DNA from: Pseudomonadota bacterium
Lineage (GTDB): Bacteria; Pseudomonadota; Gammaproteobacteria; Halothiobacillales; Halothiobacillaceae
Assembly (NCBI GenBank): GCA_021795795.1
Contig: JAJYPA010000459.1
Span: 1 to 6,752 of the forward strand
Reading direction: 5' to 3'
Length of the DNA stretch: 6,752 nt
Positions within the stretch are counted from its first letter, which is position 1. Every line of letters begins with the position of its first letter. Positions 1-6,407 of the stretch are shown here, one piece after another. The translations under genes were made by a program, and so were the position numbers. The notes under the pieces were generated by a model. That model was not told the DNA's origin and did not search any database. It worked only from the letters and a program-made list of their open reading frames with translations.

Positions 1-321
1 ATTCCGCCCGCGCCGGAAATCACACCGGAGAGGGTGTCGGCATGGCCGTCGTTGTTGAGGCTGCCACCTGCGCTGTCGGTAGTGATGGCAGCAGCGTCGG
101 TCAAACCCTGGGTGGTTTCGAGAGTGCCGCCGTTGAAGGTGATGCCGCCAGTGCCAAGGTTGTCCGCAGCGCCGATGGATGTTGTGCCACTATTCAGAGT
201 GGTGCCGCCAGTGTAGGTGTTGGCGCCGGAGAGGGTGGTGGTTCCGGTACCGCTGAAGGTCATTCCGCCCGCGCCGGAAATCACACCGGAGAGGGTATCG
301 GCATGGCCGTCATTGTTGAGG
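1..321 (-). repeat. 261-bp period direct repeats in the autotransporter passenger
   Basis: Positions 1-60 and 262-321 are nearly identical (58 of 60 bases), offset by 261 bp or 87 codons. Both encode the same beta-strand repeat core, LNNDGHADTLSGVISGAGG, preceded by GGS or GGT. Outside this core the two units differ clearly. This is typical of autotransporter-associated beta-strand repeats, and near-identity at DNA level suggests recent duplication or gene conversion. More copies probably follow beyond the left edge. Confidence 0.85.
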
Positions 322-1553
322 GTACCACCACTGCTACTCAGAGTGACGCTACGGGCATCGCTGATGTTGGCTGTGGTCGTAAGCGTACCTCCGTCCAGAG
401 TCAGCCCGCCCGTGCTCGCGCCGAGATTACCATCACTGCTGATGGCGAGTGTGCCGTCATCGATTTGCCACGGGGTGACTGCGGTTGTGCTGTTGGTAAG
501 CGTCCAAGTCGAGGACCCCGACTTCAGGTACTGAGTAAAGCCTTGGTATTGGGCGGACGCTCCGATATCACCAGTATTGAATGTGGCGTTAGCGCTGCCA
601 CCAAGTTCCAAAGTGTCTCCGCCCCCGGTCGCACCACTGGCGCTCACTACGTTGCCGTTAAAAACGTAGCCGCTGTCGAGGATTAGGGTGTTACCACCAC
701 CCGAGAAGTCGATGGCATTACTTCCCTGGGCACCTGAAATCGTACCAGCATTCGTGACCGTGGAGCCGCCGGTGGAAATGAGGCCTGTGCCGCCTCCACC
801 AGAACTCCCGGCTTCGGTGCCTCCAAAACCGCCGCCGGCGCCTCCGACACCTCCCGCTATTGTGCCACTATTGAGCAAGGTAAAGCCGCTGCCCAAGATC
901 CCGGCACCACCACCACCACCACCACCACCACCACCATAGACCCCGTAGACCCCGTTGCTGCCGCCCCCATTTCCTCCAACACCCCCCTGGATCACCTGGC
1001 CGCTAGCGAGACTGTTGCTGGTCCCACTTGCCAACGACAAGGCAAGAGCGCCACCGCCACCGCCGCCACCGCCACCGCCGCCAGTGTTAATTGAACCGCC
1101 ACCCCCGCCACCGCCACTTCCAAAACCTGCAGTCGCAGGCGTACCGCCGCCGCCTCCGGATCCGCTGTACCCACCGTACGCACCACCGCCACCGCCTGTT
1201 GCACCGGCGCCACTGAGCCCGGAATAGACGCCCGGCGCACCCCCCTCACCACCGGCGTAGCCTCCGGCAGGTGCCGCACCGGCACTGCCGCCCGCCGTGG
1301 TCGTACCAGTACCCCCCGTGCCACCCGCAGCCCCTGTGATCGAAGACAGTATCGTTGTCGTTGTCGCACAGGCCGAAACCGAGCCCCCACCCCCTAACAC
1401 CAGGACCAGTGCTATCGCCAATGTCCGCAAAGAGGGTGCCGTACGATTCTGAACAGACCTTGCCCCCCCTTTGCGACGCGAGCGCCTCAACTCAGAGGCG
1501 ACCTGAGGGGTTAGGCTGCCTTTCTTCCAAATCAGTCGGTATATGCGGTTCAT
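1..1553 (-). CDS. Glycine-rich autotransporter adhesin with ESPR signal peptide (N-terminal part, continues past left edge)
   Basis: The minus-strand frame starting at the ATG at 1553 is open to the window edge (about 517 codons, no in-frame stop). Residues 1-30 (MNRIYRLIW..., then VASEL and an Arg/Lys-rich stretch) match the extended signal peptide region of type V secreted proteins. A hydrophobic core at about residues 45-53 (LAIALVLVL) is followed by GGGG and SVSAC. Residues ~70-280 are extremely Gly-rich with scattered Tyr, including Gly runs at 158-168 and 207-216. From about 280 the sequence turns to beta-helix type (IDFSGGGNTLIL) and then to autotransporter-associated beta-strand repeats such as TTTLSGANTYTGGTTLNSGT near residue 440. 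The family is exported by Sec, with the passenger displayed outside through a C-terminal barrel; that barrel is not visible here. The start is supported by AGGAG 8 nt upstream. The ligand is unknown. Proline-rich plus-strand ORFs in this region are its antisense shadows. Confidence 0.9.
   Translation of the reverse strand, partial: MNRIYRLIWKKGSLTPQVASELRRSRRKGGARSVQNRTAPSLRTLAIALVLVLGGGGSVSACATTTTILSSITGAAGGTGGTGTTTAGGSAGAAPAGGYAGGEGGAPGVYSGLSGAGATGGGGGAYGGYSGSGGGGGTPATAGFGSGGGGGGGSINTGGGGGGGGGGGALALSLASGTSNSLASGQVIQGGVGGNGGGSNGVYGVYGGGGGGGGGGAGILGSGFTLLNSGTIAGGVGGAGGGFGGTEAGSSGGGGTGLISTGGSTVTNAGTISGAQGSNAIDFSGGGNTLILDSGYVFNGNVVSASGATGGGDTLELGGSANATFNTGDIGASAQYQGFTQYLKSGSSTWTLTNSTTAVTPWQIDDGTLAISSDGNLGASTGGLTLDGGTLTTTANISDARSVTLSSSGGTLNNDGHADTLSGVISGAGGMTFSGTGTTTLSGANTYTGGTTLNSGTTSIGAADNLGTGGITFNGGTLETTQGLTDAAAITTDSAGGSLNNDGHADTLSGVISGAGG
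906..935 (-). repeat. GGT trinucleotide repeat x10 (polyglycine tract)
   Basis: Ten uninterrupted ACC triplets on the plus strand (GGT on the coding strand) encode Gly207-216 of the autotransporter. The tract is pure, unlike the neighbouring 11-Gly run at 1050-1082, which mixes GGC and GGT. Gain or loss of units would change the protein length without shifting the frame. Confidence 0.9.
1050..1082 (-). repeat. Mixed GGC/GGT tract encoding 11 glycines
   Basis: Eleven consecutive Gly codons (residues 158-168) alternate GGC and GGT with an internal pentamer-like order. A third run of seven Gly codons lies just downstream in the protein, near residues 146-152 counted toward the N-terminus. The runs separate short Tyr/Ser/Ala-containing segments. 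Confidence 0.8.
1371..1553 (-). other. Extended signal peptide (ESPR + Sec signal), with a possible lipobox
   Basis: This covers residues 1-61 of the autotransporter: an ESPR-like block (MNRIYRLIW, VASEL, RRSRRKGG), a basic linker, and the hydrophobic stretch LAIALVLVL. Two cleavage readings exist. Signal peptidase I could cut after VSA (residue 61) or after ACA (residue 63). VSA followed by Cys62 also fits the lipoprotein signal peptidase pattern. ESPRs are known from large autotransporters and two-partner exoproteins, where they slow inner-membrane translocation. Confidence 0.75.
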
Positions 1554-1561
1554 ACGGCTTT

Positions 1562-1566
1562 CTCCT
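1562..1566 (-). promoter_or_regulatory. Ribosome binding site of the autotransporter gene
   Basis: AGGAG on the minus strand lies 8 nt before the ATG at 1553. It fixes this ATG as the start and agrees with the ESPR sequence beginning exactly there. I saw no convincing separate promoter in the 88-bp gap to the sulfotransferase gene, so the pair is probably co-transcribed. Confidence 0.75.
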
Positions 1567-1623
1567 GTGCTTTATTTTATCGAGGCTGGAATAACGATCT
1601 CGCGACACCCCGAATCAGTGGCG

Positions 1624-1637
1624 TCTCTGTGTAGAGA
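1624..1637. other. Small hairpin between sulfotransferase and autotransporter genes
   Basis: TCTCTGTGTAGAGA has a 5-bp stem and a 4-nt loop, starting 4 nt after the sulfotransferase stop codon. There is no T-tract on the minus-strand side, so it does not look like an intrinsic terminator. At most it could be a weak RNA-processing or attenuating structure within the putative operon. Confidence 0.35.
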
Positions 1638-1641
1638 TTTC

Positions 1642-2457
1642 TCAAAGAACAGTTACCTCTTTGCACGTTCGGGACAGGTCTTTCCAGAAGGCGTCCCCCT
1701 GAAATCTCTGAAACAGTTCCGGCGGTAATATTGTCTGTCGGGGCAGCTTCTGAACTTTCGGTTGGATTGTGTGCAGTCCGGGTGTGCCTGCCTTGTGGTC
1801 GTAGGCCTCGGCATTGAAACAAAGATGATCCAGATCATGGGCGTATTCGGGTTCTTCCAGGAACGCATACAAGGCCTGTAGGGTCTTCTCCGGGTGACTG
1901 ACCAGACTTTCGTATTGCACCAGGATCAACCGTCCTTCGGCCTGCTCTCCGTAGTACGCTTCCTTCAGCGCGTCATAGGCATATCCCACCAATCCCTCCG
2001 GTCCCGCCAGACCATTAGCACGGGTATAAACGGTACCCCCTGGCAGAAAATTGAAAATCAAAGAAGGCTGAAAAGCATTTTTGCGAACCAGTCGCTCAAT
2101 ACTGTCGATGATCCAGGACAAATCCCGCACACAGGCGATGACTTTGCTTTCTGGGAAAAGGGTTTTAATTGCCGGTAATTTGGTGCACCAGAAACGACTG
2201 GTATCAAAGATCACTTCGGCAGAAGAATCCGCATAAAAGTTTTCAAAAAGCCCTCTTAAGATACGCTGCCGGTGGCTATCGGTGATAAAGACCGAAAACT
2301 CGTTCTTGCCACTCATTTCCCCCAGCAGAGTGCTGAACATCCCGGCCAGCGGCCCGCTCATGCCCGCCTGAAAGCGGGGGTTCTGATTAAGGATGGCGGC
2401 CAAAAGAGTGGAACCGGACCGGGGGAGACCGGAAAGAAAATGGAAGCGTGACATCAT
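1642..2457 (-). CDS. PAPS-dependent sulfotransferase family protein
   Basis: A complete 271-residue protein, normal in length for a cytoplasmic bacterial sulfotransferase of the Sulfotransfer_1/3 type. The 5'-phosphosulfate-binding loop is LSGLPRSGSTLL at residues 8-19. The 3'-phosphate-binding region is VRDLSWIIDSIERL at 110-123, with Arg111 and Ser119 in the expected places. The late motif VQYESLVSHPEKTLQALYAFL at 180-200 is typical of the family. These enzymes move sulfate from PAPS to a hydroxyl or amine of a peptide, glycan or small molecule; the acceptor here cannot be read from the sequence. The opening resembles sulfotransferases related to the RaxST type, but that is from memory. Start: GGAG lies 11 nt upstream of the first of two adjacent ATGs. 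The gene precedes the autotransporter on the same strand by 88 bp. No signal peptide or membrane segment is visible. Confidence 0.88.
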   Translation of the reverse strand: MMSRFHFLSGLPRSGSTLLAAILNQNPRFQAGMSGPLAGMFSTLLGEMSGKNEFSVFITDSHRQRILRGLFENFYADSSAEVIFDTSRFWCTKLPAIKTLFPESKVIACVRDLSWIIDSIERLVRKNAFQPSLIFNFLPGGTVYTRANGLAGPEGLVGYAYDALKEAYYGEQAEGRLILVQYESLVSHPEKTLQALYAFLEEPEYAHDLDHLCFNAEAYDHKAGTPGLHTIQPKVQKLPRQTILPPELFQRFQGDAFWKDLSRTCKEVTVL

Positions 2458-2591
2458 AGGAAATTCTTCTCCAATCCAAGGGGTAGCGTCCGCCGCAATC
2501 CAGCAATCTCGATAGCGTATTCGCTGCTCTTGGTCGTAGGGTGCTGATTCGGCATGCCTTCCTTTATGGTCAGTTCACCAGAAAAATGATG

Positions 2592-2621
2592 TTGCCAATC
2601 TAGCACAGGGCATCGTATAGT
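2592..2621 (+). promoter_or_regulatory. Putative sigma-70 promoter of the SARP-type regulator
   Basis: TTGCCA (2592-2597) and TATAGT (2616-2621) are separated by 18 bp. Transcription would start near 2628, giving a leader of roughly 40 nt before the regulator's start codon. Both hexamers are close to consensus. No equally good promoter was found for the leftward sulfotransferase gene in the same 207-bp region. Confidence 0.5.
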
Positions 2622-2631
2622 AAGCGTATGG
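2614..2631 (+). promoter_or_regulatory. Heptamer direct repeat with 11-bp spacing, possible SARP operator
   Basis: CGTATAG (2614-2620) and CGTATGG (2625-2631) match at 6 of 7 positions and start 11 bp apart, one helical turn. Known SARP regulators bind heptamer direct repeats with this spacing. The pair overlaps the proposed -10 box and start site, which would suit autorepression. Two short copies can arise by chance, so this is tentative. Confidence 0.3.
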
Positions 2632-2664
2632 GTTAAACTTAATAAATAACAACCATGTATAGGT

Positions 2665-5600
2665 ATGCCAATGCCAGTATCCGCTTATTTACGCATCCAG
2701 GTCCTGGGTCAATCGCGCTTGCATGTGAACGACAGGCCGTTTTCGTTGGGATCCCGGCACGCACGGCGACTGCTGCTCTATCTGGCGATCAACCCCGGTC
2801 CCCACGCACGAAGCGCATTGGCCAACCTGCTGTTCCCGAAACAACGTTCCAACAACGCGCGCGCCTATCTGCGTCAAGCCCTGCAGCAGGTGTTGCAGAT
2901 GCGTCCACACATTGCCTTATCGGTAGATCGTGAATGTATTGGGATGCACCCCAACCAGCGCTTGCTTCTGGACTATGCGCAATTCCTGGATGGCAAAGTG
3001 GAAGATCCGGCATTTTGTCGTGGAGCTATTACTCTATATCAGGGCGAATTTCTTGCCGATGAAACGGCTGAGGTATCCCCTCCAGAGTGGTGGGGTTGGG
3101 TTTGCGATCTGCGGCGTCACACCGAACTGAAACTCTCTCAATATTATGAAACGTTGTGGCAGACGGCGCTGAACCTGCAAGATTATCCGCTGGCCTGGTC
3201 CGATGTGCAGGAATGGATGGCCAAACAACCTTTGAGAGACGCCCCCCATCGGGCGGCCATGCTGCTGCTTGCACAGCAGGGGCGGACTCACGAAGCCATC
3301 CATTTGTACGAGCAATACCAGGACCGGCGCATTGTCCGTTCCGGGAAAAAGCCTGGGGCGGCCATCCGGTCATTACAGCATCACCTACAAACGGATGCGC
3401 ACGGGATGCTGAAGAGCTTTCCTCGAGTAAATGCCCATACCCGGCCCGTGCAACCCGCCCATCGCCGTTTCATTACCGTTTTGGTCATCGCCTTGGACGC
3501 GGAAAAAGACACCCTCTCCGACGCCTTGCTGGAGGCCCACGTCAGCCAGTTTTCGAACCTGGCGCAACAAATGGGGATGGCACACGGCGCCTCCATCGAG
3601 GTCGCCGCCGACGGGGTGATCGAAGTGTATTTCGGCTTGCATGCCCCCATGGAGGACGCCCCTTATCGGGCACTGCAAGCCGCCCTGGAGTTGCGCCGCC
3701 AGACGCCATCAGGACCTTTCCCCCGCCTGGGAATCCATGGTGGACAAGTCCTTATTCAGAGCGGCAACCGGCCCGTTGGATCGCTTCTGCAAGCGGCCCG
3801 TGCCGCAGCCTGGACCAACACCCAGCGTTCAGGCGTCGTCATCAGCGAATATGTGGTACGGCTCTTGACGCCTGGGGAATTCATGGGGGTAGCCGTGCCC
3901 GACGCCCATGTTTATGGAGAAGTCATCCCGTTGCGTTGGCTGGACGATATTCCTATCGGTTCCGCCTTACCTTCCCCCCATTCCTTGGTTGGACGTGATG
4001 TTGAGCGCGCTGTTGTGCTCCAGGCGGCAGCATCCATGTTGACTGCGGGCGAAGGGCGGGCGCTTTGGATCGTGGGGGAAGCCGGCATCGGCAAAACCCA
4101 CCTGCTGCAACATATAGCACAGGACCTATCGAATCAGATGCGAGTCGTGAATTATGTGTGTCAGCCCCACTTTCAAATCAGTCCTCTGCACCCTATTGCC
4201 GCGCTAGTGCGTGACATGTTGGGCCTGAATGATATTCATCCGAGCGTGGCTCGCACACGGGTAGAAAAGCGCTTGCGGGAAATGGGTGAGACCGATCCTT
4301 TAGTTCATAAACTCTGGGTGGTTTGGCTGAATCTCGACGATGCGGAGGCACCCATGGAGGTGCTGAAGGACTATCGCACGCTGCTGTATGACAGCATCCT
4401 GGAGCTTTTGTCCAAACATCTATTTCCGCATCCCAGAGCGGTGATTATTGAGGATATTCACTGGGCGGATGCGGCATCCATGGAGATTCTGCGTCGATAT
4501 CTGGCTCAAGTCCACGAACAACCCGTTCTTACACTCGTGACCAGTCGCCAGACACGGCCCTTGCTCCAGGGAATTGCCCGATACGAGGATACATTAACGC
4601 TGCTTCCTTGGGATACGGATGCCGCCCGTGAATTTTTACGCAGCCTGCCCGGCTGGAGAGTCGATAGCGCACGGGAGGATGCGCTCGTTGCCCGTTCCGG
4701 CGGCATCCCCCTCTATCTGAACAGTCTGGCGGGTATGGAACTGGCCGGAGAGTCGTCGCACTCCGCTGTGCCGGGATTGGCCCCAATCCTGGATAGCCAG
4801 ATTGCACGGGCCCCAAGCGCATTGGACATGCTACAGGCAGCGGCCGTATTCGGTATCCCTTTTACCCTGCTTCAGTTGGCAAAGATGCTGCCCATGCGTG
4901 CATCATCAGAACTACGGCAACAGGCCGATCGTCTTGTCGCTCAAGATTTGTGGCGCACGAAGAATGATGCATGGTCTTTTCGTCACGAACTTTTGCGCGA
5001 GGCAGTATATTCCGGAATACCCTTGGAGCAACGTCAGCACCTGCATCTTTCTGTGGCGCAAACAATGGAAAAGCACCGCCTGACTGATCCCGCCATACTG
5101 GCGTGGCATTTCACCGAGGGCGGGGATTTTGCCACAGGCGCACGCCATTGGATTAGGGCAGCGCGACAGGCACTTACTTTCGACCAGATGGCAACAGCCA
5201 AAGCGTGTTTTGCACGGGCTGCAAAAGGGCTGGATGCCACGCCAAAGGCATCCGATCTGCTACAGGCCCAAGCGGGGCTTTACCTGGTGCACTCCATGCA
5301 GCAGGGGTACTCTGCCGCAGCAACATGGGAAGCTCTGGAGAATTTGGAGGCGACCTGTACCCTGCAAAGGCATCAGGGGGCCGCCGCACTAACGGCCTTG
5401 TATGGCAGATGGATGCTGGAAGGAGGGCAACGCGGTGCGGAAGCCGCCTGGCGCCAGGCCCAAATTTTGTCCAGGACGCCTATAAAGGGACTGCCAGAGC
5501 CCCTCGTGGCGGGTATTGGCCACTATGCCTGCGGCTGGAGCCGCTTCTGGTTGGGCGATCTGGATGCCGCTTTGGACCACCTCCGCCAAGCCGTGGCACT

Positions 5601-6240
5601 CTGGCAGGATGATTGGGCCGATACCGCGGTGCTGATCACCGGCGAGAGGTATCGGGAAGCCGCCATTGCTTACTTGAGCATGATCGACGTGCTGCAAGGA
5701 CGATCTTCCCTGGGCTGGGGGCGCTGTGCCCAAGCCGTAGAGGACCTTGGGGTAAACCGTTTTATCAATACCCGACTATTTCTGCGCTCCGTGCAAATGG
5801 TCATGGGCTATTGGACGCGGGATGCGCGAACCTCCCTTGCCGTCGCGCAGAGCATCCTCCTTCAGGGGCAACCGCACAGATTCGGCCTGTGGAATATTTT
5901 TGCCCGGGCAGTGATGGCTTGGGCGCAGGTACAGATAGGTACGCTTCCAGTGGCGCTGTCTTTACAACGCCTTCGGGACTGTCAGCGGGACATCCATCAG
6001 GTGTGGCGGTTCGGCGCGGGTTTTATTTATCTTTTGCAGATGGACGTCGCCCAGAAAAGCAAACGCAACATTGGCCCCCTGCGGGGACAAGCGCTGCTGT
6101 TCATGCGGCGTTATAAGACCCAGATATTGATTCCAGATCTGTTACAGCGGCGGAAAAGCCATGTTGGCCTGTCGGGATATCGGTACCGCAAGAATTGTGA
6201 TCCCAGTCCAAGGTCAGGGTTATACACACCCACTCAATAA
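2665..6240 (+). CDS. SARP-type regulator: winged helix-BTAD-degenerate cyclase-AAA/STAND ATPase-TPR
   Basis: A 1191-residue cytoplasmic signal-transduction protein. Residues ~8-85 resemble the OmpR-like winged helix of SARP/AfsR regulators (LRIQVLG..., RRLLLYLAINPG, RSALANLLFP). Residues ~92-245 form the BTAD helical domain. Residues ~266-405 resemble a class III nucleotide cyclase, but the first metal Asp aligns with Ala276 and the transition-state Asn is missing; Asp316 and YFG remain, so it is probably a non-catalytic sensor. An AAA_16/STAND ATPase follows: LVGRD (441-445), Walker A GEAGIGKT (471-478), Walker B VIIEDIHWAD (593-602), TSR (626-628) and GGIPLYL (679-685). The rest (~800-1170) is TPR-like helical. 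The family senses a ligand or partner and switches transcription using ATP. AGG at 2661-2663 sits too close to the ATG at 2665 but 7 nt from an in-frame ATG at 2671, which may be the true start. The last ~25-60 residues run into IS-derived DNA and may not be native. Confidence 0.88.
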   Translation: MPMPVSAYLRIQVLGQSRLHVNDRPFSLGSRHARRLLLYLAINPGPHARSALANLLFPKQRSNNARAYLRQALQQVLQMRPHIALSVDRECIGMHPNQRLLLDYAQFLDGKVEDPAFCRGAITLYQGEFLADETAEVSPPEWWGWVCDLRRHTELKLSQYYETLWQTALNLQDYPLAWSDVQEWMAKQPLRDAPHRAAMLLLAQQGRTHEAIHLYEQYQDRRIVRSGKKPGAAIRSLQHHLQTDAHGMLKSFPRVNAHTRPVQPAHRRFITVLVIALDAEKDTLSDALLEAHVSQFSNLAQQMGMAHGASIEVAADGVIEVYFGLHAPMEDAPYRALQAALELRRQTPSGPFPRLGIHGGQVLIQSGNRPVGSLLQAARAAAWTNTQRSGVVISEYVVRLLTPGEFMGVAVPDAHVYGEVIPLRWLDDIPIGSALPSPHSLVGRDVERAVVLQAAASMLTAGEGRALWIVGEAGIGKTHLLQHIAQDLSNQMRVVNYVCQPHFQISPLHPIAALVRDMLGLNDIHPSVARTRVEKRLREMGETDPLVHKLWVVWLNLDDAEAPMEVLKDYRTLLYDSILELLSKHLFPHPRAVIIEDIHWADAASMEILRRYLAQVHEQPVLTLVTSRQTRPLLQGIARYEDTLTLLPWDTDAAREFLRSLPGWRVDSAREDALVARSGGIPLYLNSLAGMELAGESSHSAVPGLAPILDSQIARAPSALDMLQAAAVFGIPFTLLQLAKMLPMRASSELRQQADRLVAQDLWRTKNDAWSFRHELLREAVYSGIPLEQRQHLHLSVAQTMEKHRLTDPAILAWHFTEGGDFATGARHWIRAARQALTFDQMATAKACFARAAKGLDATPKASDLLQAQAGLYLVHSMQQGYSAAATWEALENLEATCTLQRHQGAAALTALYGRWMLEGGQRGAEAAWRQAQILSRTPIKGLPEPLVAGIGHYACGWSRFWLGDLDAALDHLRQAVALWQDDWADTAVLITGERYREAAIAYLSMIDVLQGRSSLGWGRCAQAVEDLGVNRFINTRLFLRSVQMVMGYWTRDARTSLAVAQSILLQGQPHRFGLWNIFARAVMAWAQVQIGTLPVALSLQRLRDCQRDIHQVWRFGAGFIYLLQMDVAQKSKRNIGPLRGQALLFMRRYKTQILIPDLLQRRKSHVGLSGYRYRKNCDPSPRSGLYTPTQ

Positions 6241-6407
6241 GCATCACTTTTACGATAAGGTGCCGCAAACTGGGGAGCGATGACGCGCACCTCATGCCCC
6301 AGCTTTTTTATTTCCCGTGCCCAATGGTGAGAACCACCGCAAGCCTCCATACCGATGACACAAGATGGTATATTCACCAGCGTTTCCAAGAGTTCCCCCC
6401 GCGTTTT
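6237..6407 (-). pseudogene. IS110/IS1111-family transposase fragment
   Basis: The minus-strand frame reads LLETLVNIPSCVIGMEACGG followed by SHHWAREIKKLGHEVRVIAPQF. This is the conserved block of IS110-family DEDD transposases that contains IGMEACGG.HYWAR and V.LIAPQFV. Upstream, the frame meets a stop at 6408-6410 where HsdS-like sequence begins. Downstream it ends with a stop at 6234-6236, just after PYRKSDAY, where a full transposase would continue into the NDA.DAEAI region. Only about 57 codons of a roughly 300-400-residue protein remain, so it is dead. Its last bases overlap the stop codon of the regulator gene on the other strand. Confidence 0.75.

Larger units (their letters stand above)
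2458..2664. other. Divergent intergenic region
   Basis: These 207 bp separate the divergent sulfotransferase and regulator genes. They hold the rightward promoter and direct repeat described separately, and the sulfotransferase ribosome binding site (GGAG on the minus strand near 2470). I saw no small gene, RNA gene or terminator. The AT-rich part at 2580-2655 is where regulation would be expected. Confidence 0.6.

Noticed and set aside
1..330. CRISPR-like periodic repeats
   Set aside because: The 60-bp cores recur at 261 bp inside an open reading frame and encode a known protein repeat; spacing and content do not fit a CRISPR array.
42..686. Long plus-strand open frame (214 codons)
   Set aside because: It is the exact antisense of the autotransporter frame, whose minus-strand reading gives recognisable beta-strand repeats; the plus reading has no recognisable motif.
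688..1227. Proline-rich plus-strand open frames
   Set aside because: Pro runs are the complement of polyglycine codons in the autotransporter; low-complexity shadows without ribosome binding sites.
992..1390. Minus-strand 132-codon frame, Val/Arg-rich
   Set aside because: It lies out of frame inside the autotransporter gene, whose frame has the ESPR, the ribosome binding site and the repeat motifs.
1624..1637. Intrinsic terminator after the sulfotransferase gene
   Set aside because: The stem is only 5 bp, AT/GC mixed, and lacks a following T-tract on the minus strand.
3156..3998. Plus-strand 280-codon frame overlapping the regulator
   Set aside because: It lies fully inside the 1191-codon regulator with clear domains; Arg/Pro/Gly-rich composition typical of an out-of-frame reading of GC-rich DNA.
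6101..6295. Minus-strand 64-codon frame covering the regulator's 3' end
   Set aside because: No recognisable domain, no ribosome binding site, and it overlaps both the regulator and the IS110-like fragment in a different frame; could be IS debris but I cannot support a gene.
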